64,000 bases of DNA from Modicisalibacter luteus DSM 23508. Lineage in GTDB: Bacteria; Pseudomonadota; Gammaproteobacteria; Pseudomonadales; Halomonadaceae. The stretch covers positions 341,666 through 405,665 of the forward strand of contig NZ_KB899991.1 of assembly GCF_000378505.1 (NCBI RefSeq), in the 5' to 3' direction. Under the pieces are notes generated by a model. The model saw only the letters and a program-made list of their open reading frames with translations, had not been told where the DNA came from and did not search any database. Within the stretch, counting starts at the first letter, position 1. The number at the start of each line of letters is the position of its first letter. Positions 42,810 to 51,799 of the stretch are shown piece by piece. Position numbers and translations under genes: made by a program.

Positions 42810-44354
42810 ATGTGGGAAAATATCTTATCAGCCCTACCGCTTCTATTCTCTCCTTCAGTATTGCTAGCCATGGCCGCCGGCACAACAGTAGGCGTCTTCA
42901 TTGGTGCTCTGCCCGGCCTATCCGCGACGATGGGGATCGCGGTCCTTATTCCCTTAACATTTTCTATGGATCCCCTCGTCGCCTTGGGCATGATGGCGGG
43001 GATATATAACGGGGCCATGTACGGTGGTGCGATACCCGCCATCCTTTTGCGTATTCCCGGCACGCCGGCTGGTATAGCGACGGTCTTCGATGGGCATCCC
43101 ATGGCCCAAAAAGGCCAAGGTCTCGAAGCAATGAAGATTGCCCTCGCTTCCTCGGCGTTTGGTGGCTCTGTTAGCGCTCTAGCTCTATTGTTGTTGAGCC
43201 CACCTCTTGCCGCCATGGCGCTTAAGTTCGGCCCCGTGGAGATTTTTTGGCTAGCTATCTTCGGTCTTGCAGCCATCGCGGTACTTCTAAGCGATGCTCC
43301 TATCAAAGGGTTGACCAGTGCGTGTCTTGGATTGTTGTTGGGTATGGTTGGCATCGACTCCATGACCGGAAACGAGCGGTTTACTTTTGATATCATGGAG
43401 TTGACAGGCGGCATCAACATCCTGGTCCTCCTGACCGGCCTATATGCCATCCCACCTGCACTGACGCTGGCTCTAGAGGCTACGCTCATAAAGAAAGGCA
43501 GTGGCAAGGACAAACTAGGCTCAGGCAAAAGCATGGTCGCTTGGAAACACTTAGTGCCCACCTGGTGCCGCTCTTCTGTGATAGGCGTCATCGTCGGCAT
43601 CATCCCGGGCACGGGGGGCAATATCGCCGCCATGCTGTCATGGAATGAGGCTCGCCGCGCCGCGAAAGACAAGTCTCAGTTTGGTAAGGGAAACCCAGTG
43701 GGCGTGGCTGCTGCTGAATGTGCCAACAATGCTGATAATGCTGCCTCTCTTATCCCCGCATTAACGCTGGGTATTCCCGGTAGCACGGTTTCAGCAGTGA
43801 TTTTAGGTGGGCTGCTAGTACATGGTCTATTGCCCGGCCCTCAGCTGTTTACCCAGTCGGCCCCCATTACTTATGGTTTCATCTTGGCCATGTTGGTGAC
43901 TTCTATCATGCTCTTTATTATTGGCAGATTAGGGGCGCGGTTGTTCATCAACGTCATGTACATGCCGCCACTCTTACTGGCGCCGATTATCATTGCGCTA
44001 ACCACTATCGGTGTGTATGCGATCAATAATAGCATTTTTGATGTTTGGCTCATGATGATATTGGGGCTGGCCGGCTGGGGGTTAGAGCGTCTGCAAGTAC
44101 CGCTCGCCCCCGCAGTGTTGGCGGTAATTCTTGGCCCTATTGCCGAATCCAGCTTGCGCCGAGCAATGCTTATCGGCGGTAACGATATCAGCTTTTTGTT
44201 CTCAAGCTCCATTGCGATGGTCATGGTGGGCGCCATCGTAATGACTATATTAAGTCCCATCATCCGCATGGCTATGGCCTCTTATAGGCGTAGGAAAGGA
44301 AAACAATCATCTACGGCAACGACCCGCATGGTCGAAGGCCCAGGTGAAAGTTAA
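42810..44354 (+). CDS. tctA: tripartite tricarboxylate transporter large membrane subunit (TctA)
   Basis: 514 residues with about twelve hydrophobic segments. Both pseudo-repeats carry the G-x-x-x-G-x-x-P-G-(L/I) signature: GVFIGALPGLSATMGIAVLIPLT near 25 and GVIVGIIPGTGGNIAAMLSW near 260, and YGGAIPAILLRIPGTPA and SLIPALTLGIPGSTVSAVILGG are also family hallmarks. This is the transport channel subunit, driven by the proton or sodium gradient. Starts 10 bases after tctB and ends 23 bases before a dioxygenase gene. Confidence 0.93.
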   Translation: MWENILSALPLLFSPSVLLAMAAGTTVGVFIGALPGLSATMGIAVLIPLTFSMDPLVALGMMAGIYNGAMYGGAIPAILLRIPGTPAGIATVFDGHPMAQKGQGLEAMKIALASSAFGGSVSALALLLLSPPLAAMALKFGPVEIFWLAIFGLAAIAVLLSDAPIKGLTSACLGLLLGMVGIDSMTGNERFTFDIMELTGGINILVLLTGLYAIPPALTLALEATLIKKGSGKDKLGSGKSMVAWKHLVPTWCRSSVIGVIVGIIPGTGGNIAAMLSWNEARRAAKDKSQFGKGNPVGVAAAECANNADNAASLIPALTLGIPGSTVSAVILGGLLVHGLLPGPQLFTQSAPITYGFILAMLVTSIMLFIIGRLGARLFINVMYMPPLLLAPIIIALTTIGVYAINNSIFDVWLMMILGLAGWGLERLQVPLAPAVLAVILGPIAESSLRRAMLIGGNDISFLFSSSIAMVMVGAIVMTILSPIIRMAMASYRRRKGKQSSTATTRMVEGPGES

Positions 44355-44377
44355 GACAATCGATAAAGGACCCTGTT

Positions 44378-45256
44378 ATGAAGATTGATTATCGTCCCCT
44401 TTGTCCAGCCCTTGGCGCTGAAGTTCGCGGTCTGGATCTATCTGCCGGAGTGAGTGATGAGCTGTTCGGCGAAATACGTGATCTCTGGAACCAATCAAAT
44501 GGTGTGCTTGTTATTCGCGACCAACAGATCTCCGAGGAGCAGCACATCGCCTTCAGCCGTAAGTTTGGCGAATTGCACACATTACAGGGCCATACGGTCA
44601 CTAAATACCTACATCCTGAGCACCCAGAAATCTATCGTGTCTCAAACAAGGTAATGAACGGTAAGCCCCAAGGACGTAAGGGCGCCGGTACCTACTGGCA
44701 CTCCGATCAGTCATACGAAAGGACACCAGCAATGGCCTCCGTGCTTTATGCGCTGGAGATCCCGCCCTATGGCGGCGATACTATTTATGCTGGAATGTAT
44801 AAGGCCTACGATGCCCTATCCGAGACCATGAAAGCGTTTCTAGAGGGACTCGAAGCAGTACATGACTTTGCGGTTGCCCAAACAGGCGGGTTCCGCAACG
44901 AAAAGATTACTGCGGAGCAGTTGGATAAAGCCCCACCTATGACGCATCCCGTCGTACGTACCCATCCCGAAACAGGCCGAAAGTGCCTCTTCGTCAATCC
45001 CGGGTTTACCTCACATATAGTCGGGGTCAGCAAGGAAGAGAGCTCAGCAATACTAAACTTCCTATTCCAACATTGCACTAGGCCTGATTTCCATTACCGG
45101 CACGTATGGCAGCTTAACGATCTTGTCATATGGGATAACCGCTGCACGATGCACTACGCGGTGATGGATTATGAGGGACTTGGCGATAGGCTGATGCATC
45201 GCTGCACTGCAATCGGAGAGGTCCCCAAGAGTCCGCAGGCCGCCGAGGCTGCTTAA
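44378..45256 (+). CDS. TauD/TfdA-family 2-oxoglutarate-dependent dioxygenase
   Basis: 292 residues. Fe(II) ligands are His108 and Asp110 in TYWHSDQSY and the distal His259 in TMHYAV; the 2-oxoglutarate Arg lies in DRLMHRC about twelve residues later. These enzymes hydroxylate or cleave substrates such as taurine, alkyl sulfates, or aryloxyacetates using 2-oxoglutarate and O2. It is in the TctCBA operon, so its substrate is probably the carboxylate imported by that system; products could then feed the hydroxyacid oxidase, dehydrogenase and aldolase encoded divergently (inference). Confidence 0.9.
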   Translation: MKIDYRPLCPALGAEVRGLDLSAGVSDELFGEIRDLWNQSNGVLVIRDQQISEEQHIAFSRKFGELHTLQGHTVTKYLHPEHPEIYRVSNKVMNGKPQGRKGAGTYWHSDQSYERTPAMASVLYALEIPPYGGDTIYAGMYKAYDALSETMKAFLEGLEAVHDFAVAQTGGFRNEKITAEQLDKAPPMTHPVVRTHPETGRKCLFVNPGFTSHIVGVSKEESSAILNFLFQHCTRPDFHYRHVWQLNDLVIWDNRCTMHYAVMDYEGLGDRLMHRCTAIGEVPKSPQAAEAA

Positions 45257-45263
45257 GATAGTG

Positions 45264-46598
45264 ATGCAGCGAATCATACGCTCATCCTCCTTATTCAGGC
45301 GCAAGTACATGCCGCTACTGGTATTGGCGCTCTGGTTATCAGGAGCTCTTTCTATCCTGTTTAACAGCGCGGTGGCCCAGCATTTGGCTGGGGCCATCGC
45401 ATTGTTGATTGTTATTTTTTCCTGCCTTACCAAAGCAGGGCTTAACCGCTGGATCTTCGGCCTGCTGGCGAGCACAGCAATCGGGCTCATCTACCATTCC
45501 CAGCAATGGAGCGCCATTGCTGAAGGTCTGGAACGTGCAGCTATGATTTCAGCCTTTCTGGCAAGCCTGTACGTGTTGCGAACAGTGATACAAACCGCCC
45601 CCCAACTGAGCGAGATCCATGCGTTGTTCACTACGCTGGGCTCACTTCCACGCCGTGGCATGGTGCAACTGTTAGGTATTTTTTTCGGGGTTCCCCTAGC
45701 TGTTGGCGCCGTGAGCGTTATCGCCCCGCTCGCGACCCATCAAGGCCATGACGTTCACACTCAGGAGGATATCGCCGGGTGGTCAATTCGAGGTATTGGG
45801 CTATCGGTCCTTTTTTCTCCTTTTACGGTCGCCATGGGGATCGTAACTGCCTCTCTGGGTGACCGACTCCCACTAGGACTATTAATGTTCATCGGCGTGG
45901 TACTAGCCAGCGCTCTACTGGGTTTTAGCTTTCTCAGCGGAAAATGTCGCCTCCCTAGAGGACTCCCTCTACGCTTCTGGAAAGCTTTACTAGGAGTATT
46001 AGCACCTGTCTTAGCGCTTGTCCTTCTCAACCTAATGTTGTATTTGAAAGCTGGCCTTAACCCCCTCAGCGCAGCCACATTGTTCATTATCCCACTAGCT
46101 TTAATTATCGCTATCCATCGAGGCGGAGCAGCCCGGCGGACCATGCTCTCTCTTACTAAAGCATACTGGAGCAGCTTTGACGGAGAAATCGCTATTTTCT
46201 CCGGCGCACTGGTCTTTGCGGCCGCCGTCACCTCGACGCCAGAAGTACAAGAAGTAGTCTCTCTGCTAGCGTATAGTTTAGGCGCCAATATATTAATCTC
46301 TTTAACAGTACTAGCAATTGCTATCCCCGCATCCCTAGGGCTGCACATGGTTGTACCAGCCACAATAACGCTGACACTTTTTGGTCCAGTCATGCCGAGC
46401 GACTTACACGTCGCCTTGCTCGGCCTTGCGGCACTCATTGGATGGGCTTACGGTGCGATGGCAGCACTTGGGTCGCTAGCTTTTTTGACAGCCTGCAGGG
46501 CATTCTCAGTGTCGCCTACAGCACTAGCCAAGGGGGAAAACATGCGCTTCATGGCTAGCTTTATATGCGTTGCCTGCACATTGCTGCTATTCATATAA
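45264..46598 (+). CDS. polytopic membrane protein of unknown function, permease-like
   Basis: 444 residues with about eleven or twelve hydrophobic segments. I do not recognise the family with certainty. The layout, with two similar halves separated near residue 225 and loops such as HMVVPATITLTLFGPVMP, recalls ion-transporter superfamily permeases (for example gluconate or C4-dicarboxylate antiporters). An ATG follows directly after an in-frame GTG (45261). It starts seven bases after the dioxygenase stop and so is in the TctCBA-dioxygenase operon. It may be an exporter or a second uptake route. Confidence 0.75.
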   Translation: MQRIIRSSSLFRRKYMPLLVLALWLSGALSILFNSAVAQHLAGAIALLIVIFSCLTKAGLNRWIFGLLASTAIGLIYHSQQWSAIAEGLERAAMISAFLASLYVLRTVIQTAPQLSEIHALFTTLGSLPRRGMVQLLGIFFGVPLAVGAVSVIAPLATHQGHDVHTQEDIAGWSIRGIGLSVLFSPFTVAMGIVTASLGDRLPLGLLMFIGVVLASALLGFSFLSGKCRLPRGLPLRFWKALLGVLAPVLALVLLNLMLYLKAGLNPLSAATLFIIPLALIIAIHRGGAARRTMLSLTKAYWSSFDGEIAIFSGALVFAAAVTSTPEVQEVVSLLAYSLGANILISLTVLAIAIPASLGLHMVVPATITLTLFGPVMPSDLHVALLGLAALIGWAYGAMAALGSLAFLTACRAFSVSPTALAKGENMRFMASFICVACTLLLFI

Positions 46599-46619
46599 AA
46601 ATATTAAAAACTCAGATAT

Positions 46620-47264
46620 TCACCCCTTATAATTAGCCATAAAGGCATAGTAAGCTGTCCTTAAGTGAACTTTCATTGCATCTTTTGCATACTCCTCTGA
46701 GCCCATCTCAATGGCATGAATCAGCTCGCGGTGTTGCTGAGAAGAGCGAAGCATATCCTCCTCTGAATAGAGAAAAAACGAGCCAATAGTTATAGGAATA
46801 TCACCGAGCGTCTCGGCAAAGCGAGTCAGGCGAGGTGAGCCTGCAGCTTCCAACAGAATGTAATGAAAGCTTTGATTCTCTCTCTGTACACCTAGAAGGT
46901 ATTCTTCGGGCTTATCTTTTATCAGGTTTTCGATATTTTCGGCATGAAGTCTTAGCTGTGCCTTCTGCGCATTGGTCGCTCTCAGCGCAGCTAGCCCTGC
47001 TGCACGAGACTCTAAAAGAATCCGAAGCTCAAAAATTTCTTCGATATCTTCCTTATTCCAAGCCGAGACAAATGATCCTCTTCCCCTCTCCCGAAACAAG
47101 AAGCCATCATCAATTAGACGATTGATGGCGGCTCTTACCGGCGTACGGCTCACCGAAAGCAGATTAGCTATGTACTCTTCCTTGATCTGTTCCTTTGGCA
47201 TGAATTCACCAGCCATGATCTTGCGCCGCAAGGTCGTGTACACGTTATCTGTAAGCCTTGTCAT
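46620..47264 (-). CDS. GntR-family transcriptional regulator (FCD subfamily)
   Basis: 214 residues from the ATG at 47264 (the open frame reaches 47336 but those residues are unlike the family). The wHTH is clear: LRRKIMAGEFMPKEQIKEEYIANLLSVSRTPVRAAINRLIDDGFL, followed by a C-terminal FCD domain with EIFELRILLESRAAGLAALR. It converges on the TctCBA-dioxygenase operon and is the only regulator in the cluster. The dyad just upstream (47331-47352) may be its own operator. Confidence 0.87.
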   Translation of the reverse strand: MTRLTDNVYTTLRRKIMAGEFMPKEQIKEEYIANLLSVSRTPVRAAINRLIDDGFLFRERGRGSFVSAWNKEDIEEIFELRILLESRAAGLAALRATNAQKAQLRLHAENIENLIKDKPEEYLLGVQRENQSFHYILLEAAGSPRLTRFAETLGDIPITIGSFFLYSEEDMLRSSQQHRELIHAIEMGSEEYAKDAMKVHLRTAYYAFMANYKG

Positions 47265-47330
47265 TTTTCTTCGCACCGAACTAGTTAACACATATGTAAA
47301 GTGTAATTTAGTCTCCCTGTAAATGGAACC

Positions 47331-47352
47331 TTGCATTATTTACGAAATGCAA
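47331..47352. promoter_or_regulatory. dyad upstream of the GntR gene (candidate autoregulatory operator)
   Basis: TTGCATT (47331-47337) and AATGCAA (47346-47352) are 7-base arms with an 8-base spacer, about 67 bases upstream of the chosen start. A smaller palindrome, ACATATGT, lies at 47290-47297. Confidence 0.4.
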
Positions 47353-47454
47353 AGCTGCTTATCCAAAGCAGCCTCGCCATGTTGTTTTCGCAACTACCAT
47401 AAATTAATATTTATCATAACGAACCATAAAGCCATTCCAACCATGCTACGCTTT

Positions 47455-47745
47455 TTCTGACAAATGACGCCCTGCTAACCTCCCCCTATCAGGCTTGAAG
47501 ATACAGTCATGGCAGGACGTTACGAGTTTTCCGATTAGGGTTGGGCATTAATTGATAATATCGTTTAGCCTGGCAAGCCCACTGGGCGTGGACGTCCACG
47601 GCGCGATGACCGTCAGATGCTCAAAGGCATCTTCTGGATCCTCTGTTCCGGTGCCAGATGGCTGGATCTGCCCGAGCGCTTCGGCCCGTGAACGGTCTAC
47701 CAACACTTTCGTCTGTGGCGAGATGAGCACACACTCTAGCGTATG
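47455..47745 (+). pseudogene. 5' fragment of an IS5-family element related to the one at 36638
   Basis: The sequence from CTTTTTCTGACAAATGACG on closely follows the left end and first ~240 bases of the IS at 36638, including MAGRYEFSD and the CCCACTGGGCGTGGACGTCC segment. In-frame stops (for example after YEFSD) and small deletions show it is decayed; the transposase catalytic part is absent. The two copies bracket the hydroxyacid/TctCBA cluster about 10 kb apart in the same orientation. Confidence 0.8.
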
Positions 47746-47788
47746 CGGCGGCCTGGACAAGGGCCTGTATCGCTAGCAGCATCCCGTC

Positions 47789-47833
47789 ATTCTGGATCGC
47801 CTCGGATTCTAAACATCCGAGGCGATCCAGAAT
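47789..47833. repeat. 45-base near-palindrome with 19-bp perfect stem
   Basis: ATTCTGGATCGCCTCGGAT and its exact reverse complement flank a 7-base loop (TCTAAAC). It lies between the IS5 fragment and the end of the class V aminotransferase gene. It could be a terminator for the aminotransferase, though no clear T-run follows on the minus strand, or a mobile-element relic. Confidence 0.7.
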
Positions 47834-47924
47834 GCCTGTTCGAAATAGCCTAGGCTATATACATCCTACTATTAAGTAATAATGCTGCCCTTACGCGGTT
47901 TTAGCCCAACAGGCGTAAAGCATT

Positions 47925-49241
47925 TTAGCTTTCAGCGAGCATTGTCCCTAAAACTAGAAGACATTCATCAATTTCGCTGGGAGCATTATAGTGAGCTAGA
48001 GAGATTCGCGTAACCGAAGTCAATCCGAGCGGACGAAGAATATTGCCAGAAAAGACATCGTCACTGCGTGCGTGTACACGAATACCGCGCTCTCCCATGT
48101 ATGCCACGACTTGCTTGGCATCAATGCCCTCCACCGCGAATGAGACTACCCCTTCCCGGCTTGGGGAATCGCCTTCCCCGATCAAACGCACCCCTGGTAG
48201 TGATCGTAGCCCTGCAAGGCTCTTTGTTCCCTCGATCAAACGAGCCACCATCGCTTGCTCATGTTCGTGCATAGCCTGCCCAGCCGCAACGATTCGTTCA
48301 CGCCGTGATGAGCTATCGGTGAAGTGGCCTCCGAGCCACTCCAGATATTTTACCATTTCATCGGCACCAGCCAGTGCTGACGGATCACGACTGCCTAATT
48401 CCCAAGCATCATCGGATTTGCCCGATAGGCGGTCGTGAGCTACCGTGCTCAGTCGCGGAGAAACCCAAGCATAGCCATTATTGAAACGGCAAAAGATCTT
48501 GTAGAGTGAAATGACATATCCATCAGCGCCATAGGCTGCAACATCAAGCGCCCCGTGAGGTGCATGCTGGATGCCATCAACGATTATGTAGCATTCCGGG
48601 GAGATTGACCGGATAGCCTGAGCGATGCCTGTCACATCCTGAACCATACCGGTGACCGGGCTGGTATGTATGATGGTTGCCACTCGGGTATCCGGCCGTA
48701 TGACTAATGCGTAATCCTCCGCTGTGACACAACCACTGGCAGTATTAAAGGGGACCTTCAACCATGATCGGTTAGTGCGTCGCGCCCACTGGGCCGTAGC
48801 GTCGAACGTTGCCGGATGCTCCAACTCGCAGGCTACTACACTCCCACCCGTCGGAGCAGCCATCGACGCTGACCGAATCAGTCGGAAAAGGCATTCAGTC
48901 CCTGTCTCCCCCCCAAAGATTACGCCCTCTTCATCATTAGGACCAAACAATGTTGCCAGTGCCTGCCTGCCCTCGACCACGATTCGTGATATGGCACGGG
49001 ACGCAGGGTTATCGCGGTGTTCATTATCCGGAATGCTGGCTACTTCTGCGCCTCGTTCTACTACCGCCTTTAATGTCAGCGAGCCACCGGCATTTTCGAA
49101 AAAGATGCGCTTACCGGTAAACGGGCAATAGTCGACATGATAGAAGCGCTCACGGATAGCGGTCAGTAAATCCGGTGAGAAACCTTGGGTTGTACCGCCG
49201 TTAGCCGTCACTTCGGCACCGGCGTTGTGTATCTTTGTCAT
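47925..49241 (-). CDS. class V aminotransferase (cysteine desulfurase-like, PLP-dependent)
   Basis: 438 residues from the ATG at 49241; the open frame continues upstream into an IS3 relic, which should not be part of the protein. The fold-type I features are visible: FFENAGGSLTLKAVVE, GGETGTECLFRLIRS, HTSPVTGMVQDV, IIVDGIQHAPHGALDV with the PLP-pyridine Asp, and VISLYKIFCRFNNGY with the Schiff-base Lys. It belongs to the NifS/CsdA-like branch, but no active-site Cys is obvious, and no sulfur genes are nearby, so it may be an amino-acid or kynureninase/isopenicillin-epimerase-like enzyme. Substrate unknown. Confidence 0.82.
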   Translation of the reverse strand: MTKIHNAGAEVTANGGTTQGFSPDLLTAIRERFYHVDYCPFTGKRIFFENAGGSLTLKAVVERGAEVASIPDNEHRDNPASRAISRIVVEGRQALATLFGPNDEEGVIFGGETGTECLFRLIRSASMAAPTGGSVVACELEHPATFDATAQWARRTNRSWLKVPFNTASGCVTAEDYALVIRPDTRVATIIHTSPVTGMVQDVTGIAQAIRSISPECYIIVDGIQHAPHGALDVAAYGADGYVISLYKIFCRFNNGYAWVSPRLSTVAHDRLSGKSDDAWELGSRDPSALAGADEMVKYLEWLGGHFTDSSSRRERIVAAGQAMHEHEQAMVARLIEGTKSLAGLRSLPGVRLIGEGDSPSREGVVSFAVEGIDAKQVVAYMGERGIRVHARSDDVFSGNILRPLGLTSVTRISLAHYNAPSEIDECLLVLGTMLAES

Positions 49242-49313
49242 CTTGAAATTTTCCAGAATCACAGAAAAGGGATAGGCGACGGCTTGCGACACCGACGATC
49301 CAGTACGCTGCGC

Positions 49314-49418
49314 TCCCCCTAGGCGCCAAGCGGCTTCGGATATGGAATTGCCCTGCTCAGTCACCAGGTTCACAGCATCCATCATGAATTTGTCGGTAAA
49401 CCGACGTCGAGTCTCTTG
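49314..49418 (-). pseudogene. IS3-family OrfA remnant fused in frame upstream of the aminotransferase
   Basis: RRRFTDKFMMDAVNLVTEQG followed by NSISEAAWRLGG is the N-terminal HTH of an IS3 OrfA. About 35 residues remain; the rest is missing. It is in frame with the aminotransferase 24 codons later, so read-through from an upstream start could add an unrelated N-terminus. Confidence 0.7.
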
Positions 49419-49606
49419 ATCATGAACACCTCCAATACCTTCATTATGAGACTTATCGGGGCGTCCGCTCCAATTGGACCGCTTCATACTGACCGTGAAT
49501 TTACCAAAACAGCGCGTAAAGCATCGCTCACTCAGGCGATGATATAAGCGCGCCCCGCGCAGCGGTGCCTGTTGATAGGGTCACCTACCCCTGCTATTTT
49601 TCCAGC

Positions 49607-49818
49607 ATGACGAAACGTGCCTACAAGGAACGCTTTTATCCTACGCCAGAGCAGGCCGAGTTTCTGGCGCAGTCGTTCGGGTGCGTGCGTTTCGTCTGGA
49701 ACAATACGTTGGCATACCGCACCGCGGCGTATCAGCAGCGCGGCGAATTGATATCGCATTCCGCAGCGGAAAAACGGCTGGTGGCCCTCAAGGTCGAATA
49801 TCCGTGGCTAAAGGACGT
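49607..49818 (+). pseudogene. TnpB (IS200/IS605 family) N-terminal fragment
   Basis: MTKRAYKERFYPTPEQAEFL, then SFGCVRFVWNNTLAYRTAAY, matches the N-terminal domain of TnpB proteins, the RNA-guided nuclease family ancestral to Cas12. About 70 of some 400 residues remain. It is cut where an IS3-type end (TGAATCGCCCCTAGTTTCGTAG) begins at 49819. Confidence 0.8.
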
Positions 49819-50131
49819 TGAATCGCCCCTAGTTTCGTAGACACCTCCAGGCCTTATACTGAAGGCATCAGGAGGTTCCATGAGCCGTCAACGATACACC
49901 GAAGAATTCAAGATCGAAGCCGTCAAGCAAGTGACGGAGCGAGGCCATCCCGTCGCTGAAGTCGCCGCCCGGCTGGGCGTTTCCGGCTATAGCCTGTATC
50001 AATGGATAAAGCGCTACGCCAAGCCTGCGGAACACCGGCAGCAAGAGGGTGATCTTCAAGCTGAGAACCGACGCTTGAAGGCCGAGCTTCTGCGTGTATC
50101 AGGAGAACGGGATATTCTAAAAAACCATTAA
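49819..50131 (+). mobile_element. IS3-family element, left end and OrfA only
   Basis: The left end TGAATCGCCCCTAGTTTCGT at 49819 matches the IR style of IS3 members. OrfA starts at 49880 behind AGGAGG: MSRQRYTEEFKIEAVKQVTE, GVSGYSLYQWIKRYAKP, and a leucine-zipper-like LQAENRRLKAELLRVSGERDILK. It ends early (NH-stop) at 50131 where the IS110 element begins; OrfB is absent. Confidence 0.85.
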
Positions 50132-50364
50132 GGGCCGTTACCCGCTTGTAGTACCAGAAACCCTGGCGCTACCTATACTCAGTCCGTGTCAGAGGCGCAG
50201 CCGTTGGCTTTTTGGTGGCCCTGTCCCCGTTAAAAAACGTGGCTCGGGAATCGTTCTGTACTTGAAAGTGGTGACGCCCTTACCGGGTGATCCCGTTTAG
50301 GAAGGTTTGCGCTGACTACGATTCCTCCTCTGACTCCCTGTCCGGGTTCTTGAGGTGACCTATC
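50132..50364 (+). other. IS110-element left noncoding end, candidate bridge-RNA region
   Basis: 233 bases between the IS3 break and the IS110 recombinase ATG, without a coding frame. In IS110-group elements the long noncoding left end encodes the bridge RNA that pairs with target and donor DNA (established for IS621). Small stems are visible, such as around ACGCCCTTACCGGGTGAT at 50272-50290. That this region makes such an RNA is inferred from position and family only. Confidence 0.4.
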
Positions 50365-51722
50365 ATGACACACAAGGCATCCCGACCTTCCCGCAGCAAG
50401 AAGAACGCGTTACAGGTCGTTCACCCTCATGCGGCCGCCATCGACGTTGGCTCGCGTTTCCATGTGGTTGCCATCCCTCCCGATCATGATGAGCTGCCAG
50501 TACGTACCTTCAACACCTTCACCGGCGACCTCTGCCTCTTGGCCGATTGGCTCGGCGAAAAGAAGGTAACGACCGTCGCCATGGAGTCCACCGGCGTCTA
50601 CTGGATACCGGTGTATGAGCTTCTCGAAGAGCGCGGGTTCGATGTCATCCTGGTCAACGCTCGCGATGCCAAAAACGTCCCTGGCCGAAAGACCGACATC
50701 AATGATGCCCAGTGGCTTCAACGCCTGCATGCCTACGGATTGCTACGCGGCAGTTTCCGCCCCGCTCAGGAACTGGCGAGCCTGCGAGCCACCCTTCGCC
50801 AGCGTGAGCGCCTGCTGGCCTACGCGGCTGCCCATATCCAGCATATGCAGAAAGCGCTGATGGAGATGAATCTTCAACTCCATCATGTCGTGACGGATAT
50901 TACCGGTGTGACAGGCATGCGCATTCTACGGGCTATTGTCTCGGGTCAGCACGATCCGGTGATACTGGCCGAGTATCGCGATCCACGATGCAAGGCCAGC
51001 GAGGAAGCGATTCGTCAGGCCCTGAGCGGGTATTACCGTGAGGAACATCTACTGCGCTCGCCCTGTACGACAGTTATCACGAGCATGTTGCCGTATGCGA
51101 TCAGATCATCGAAGCCACGCTGAAGCGACTCTCTCTGACGACGCCCGTCCCTGACAAGCCACTCCCCGCCGCGCGCCATCGGGACGCCAACCCCAATGCC
51201 CCAGCCTTCGATGTTCGTGCGTCCCTGTTTGCTGTCATCGGTGCTGACCTGACCCAAATCCATAGCCTCGGCCCCTACCTGGTACTCAAGTTGGTGGGTG
51301 AATGCGGCACGGATATGCAGCGCTGGCCTACCGTCAAGCATTTCACCTCGTGGCTGGCCCTGTCACCAGGGAGCAAGATCTCAGGCGGCAAAGTGCTATC
51401 GTCCCGAGCGAGACGCACAAAGAACCGGGCAGCGGCGCTATTGAGGCTTGCAGCCACCACGGTCGGCCGCACCCAGACTGCCCTGGGGGCCTTTTATCGA
51501 CGGCTGGCCAGTCGTATCGGCAAGGCCAAGGCAGTTACCGCGACGGCCAGGAAGATTGCCGTGTTGTTCTACAATGCCTTGCGTCATGGCATGACCTATC
51601 AGGACCCCGGCGCCACCTACTATGAAGCGCGGTATCGACAACTAATTCTGACGAATCTGAAGCGCCGTACCGAGCCACTGATCTTGCCAGGCCCAGTAGT
51701 CGGTAGGCACCTCGCTGGCTGA
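50365..51722 (+). pseudogene. IS110-family recombinase with one frameshift
   Basis: The N-terminal RuvC-like DEDD domain is intact: HAAAIDVGSRFHVV (Asp), TVAMESTGVYWIPV (Glu) and KTDINDAQWLQRLH (Asp pair). Near 51050 the frame shifts by one base; the other frame continues with ALYDSYHEHVAVCDQIIEAT and ends in the Tnp_20 domain containing HFTSWLALSPGSKISGGK with the catalytic Ser region. The last ~10 residues (PGPVVGRHLAG) look altered by junction with an inverted IS3 fragment. One small indel separates it from a full ~450-residue protein, so decay is recent. Confidence 0.85.
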
Positions 51723-51769
51723 GCCAGGATACTGATGATCTGCTCTTCGGTATGTCGGTTACGCTTCAT
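51719..51769 (-). pseudogene. IS3-family OrfA 5' fragment
   Basis: The minus strand starts MKRNRHTEEQIISILAQ, the N-terminus of IS407-type OrfA proteins, preceded by GGAGAT. Similarity ends at about 51719 where the IS110 gene begins. Seventeen codons remain. Confidence 0.6.
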
Positions 51770-51799
51770 CGCGAGATCTCCTGCTATCAAGGTTAACGT

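Noticed and set aside
42794..43672. Long open frame antisense to tctA
   Set aside because: Fully overlaps the clear TctA gene on the other strand and has no recognisable features; it is a shadow of high-GC codon use.
45761..46438. 225-codon frame antisense to the membrane protein gene
   Set aside because: Opposite strand of a well-supported membrane protein; composition rich in Pro, Ser and Arg as expected for a shadow frame.
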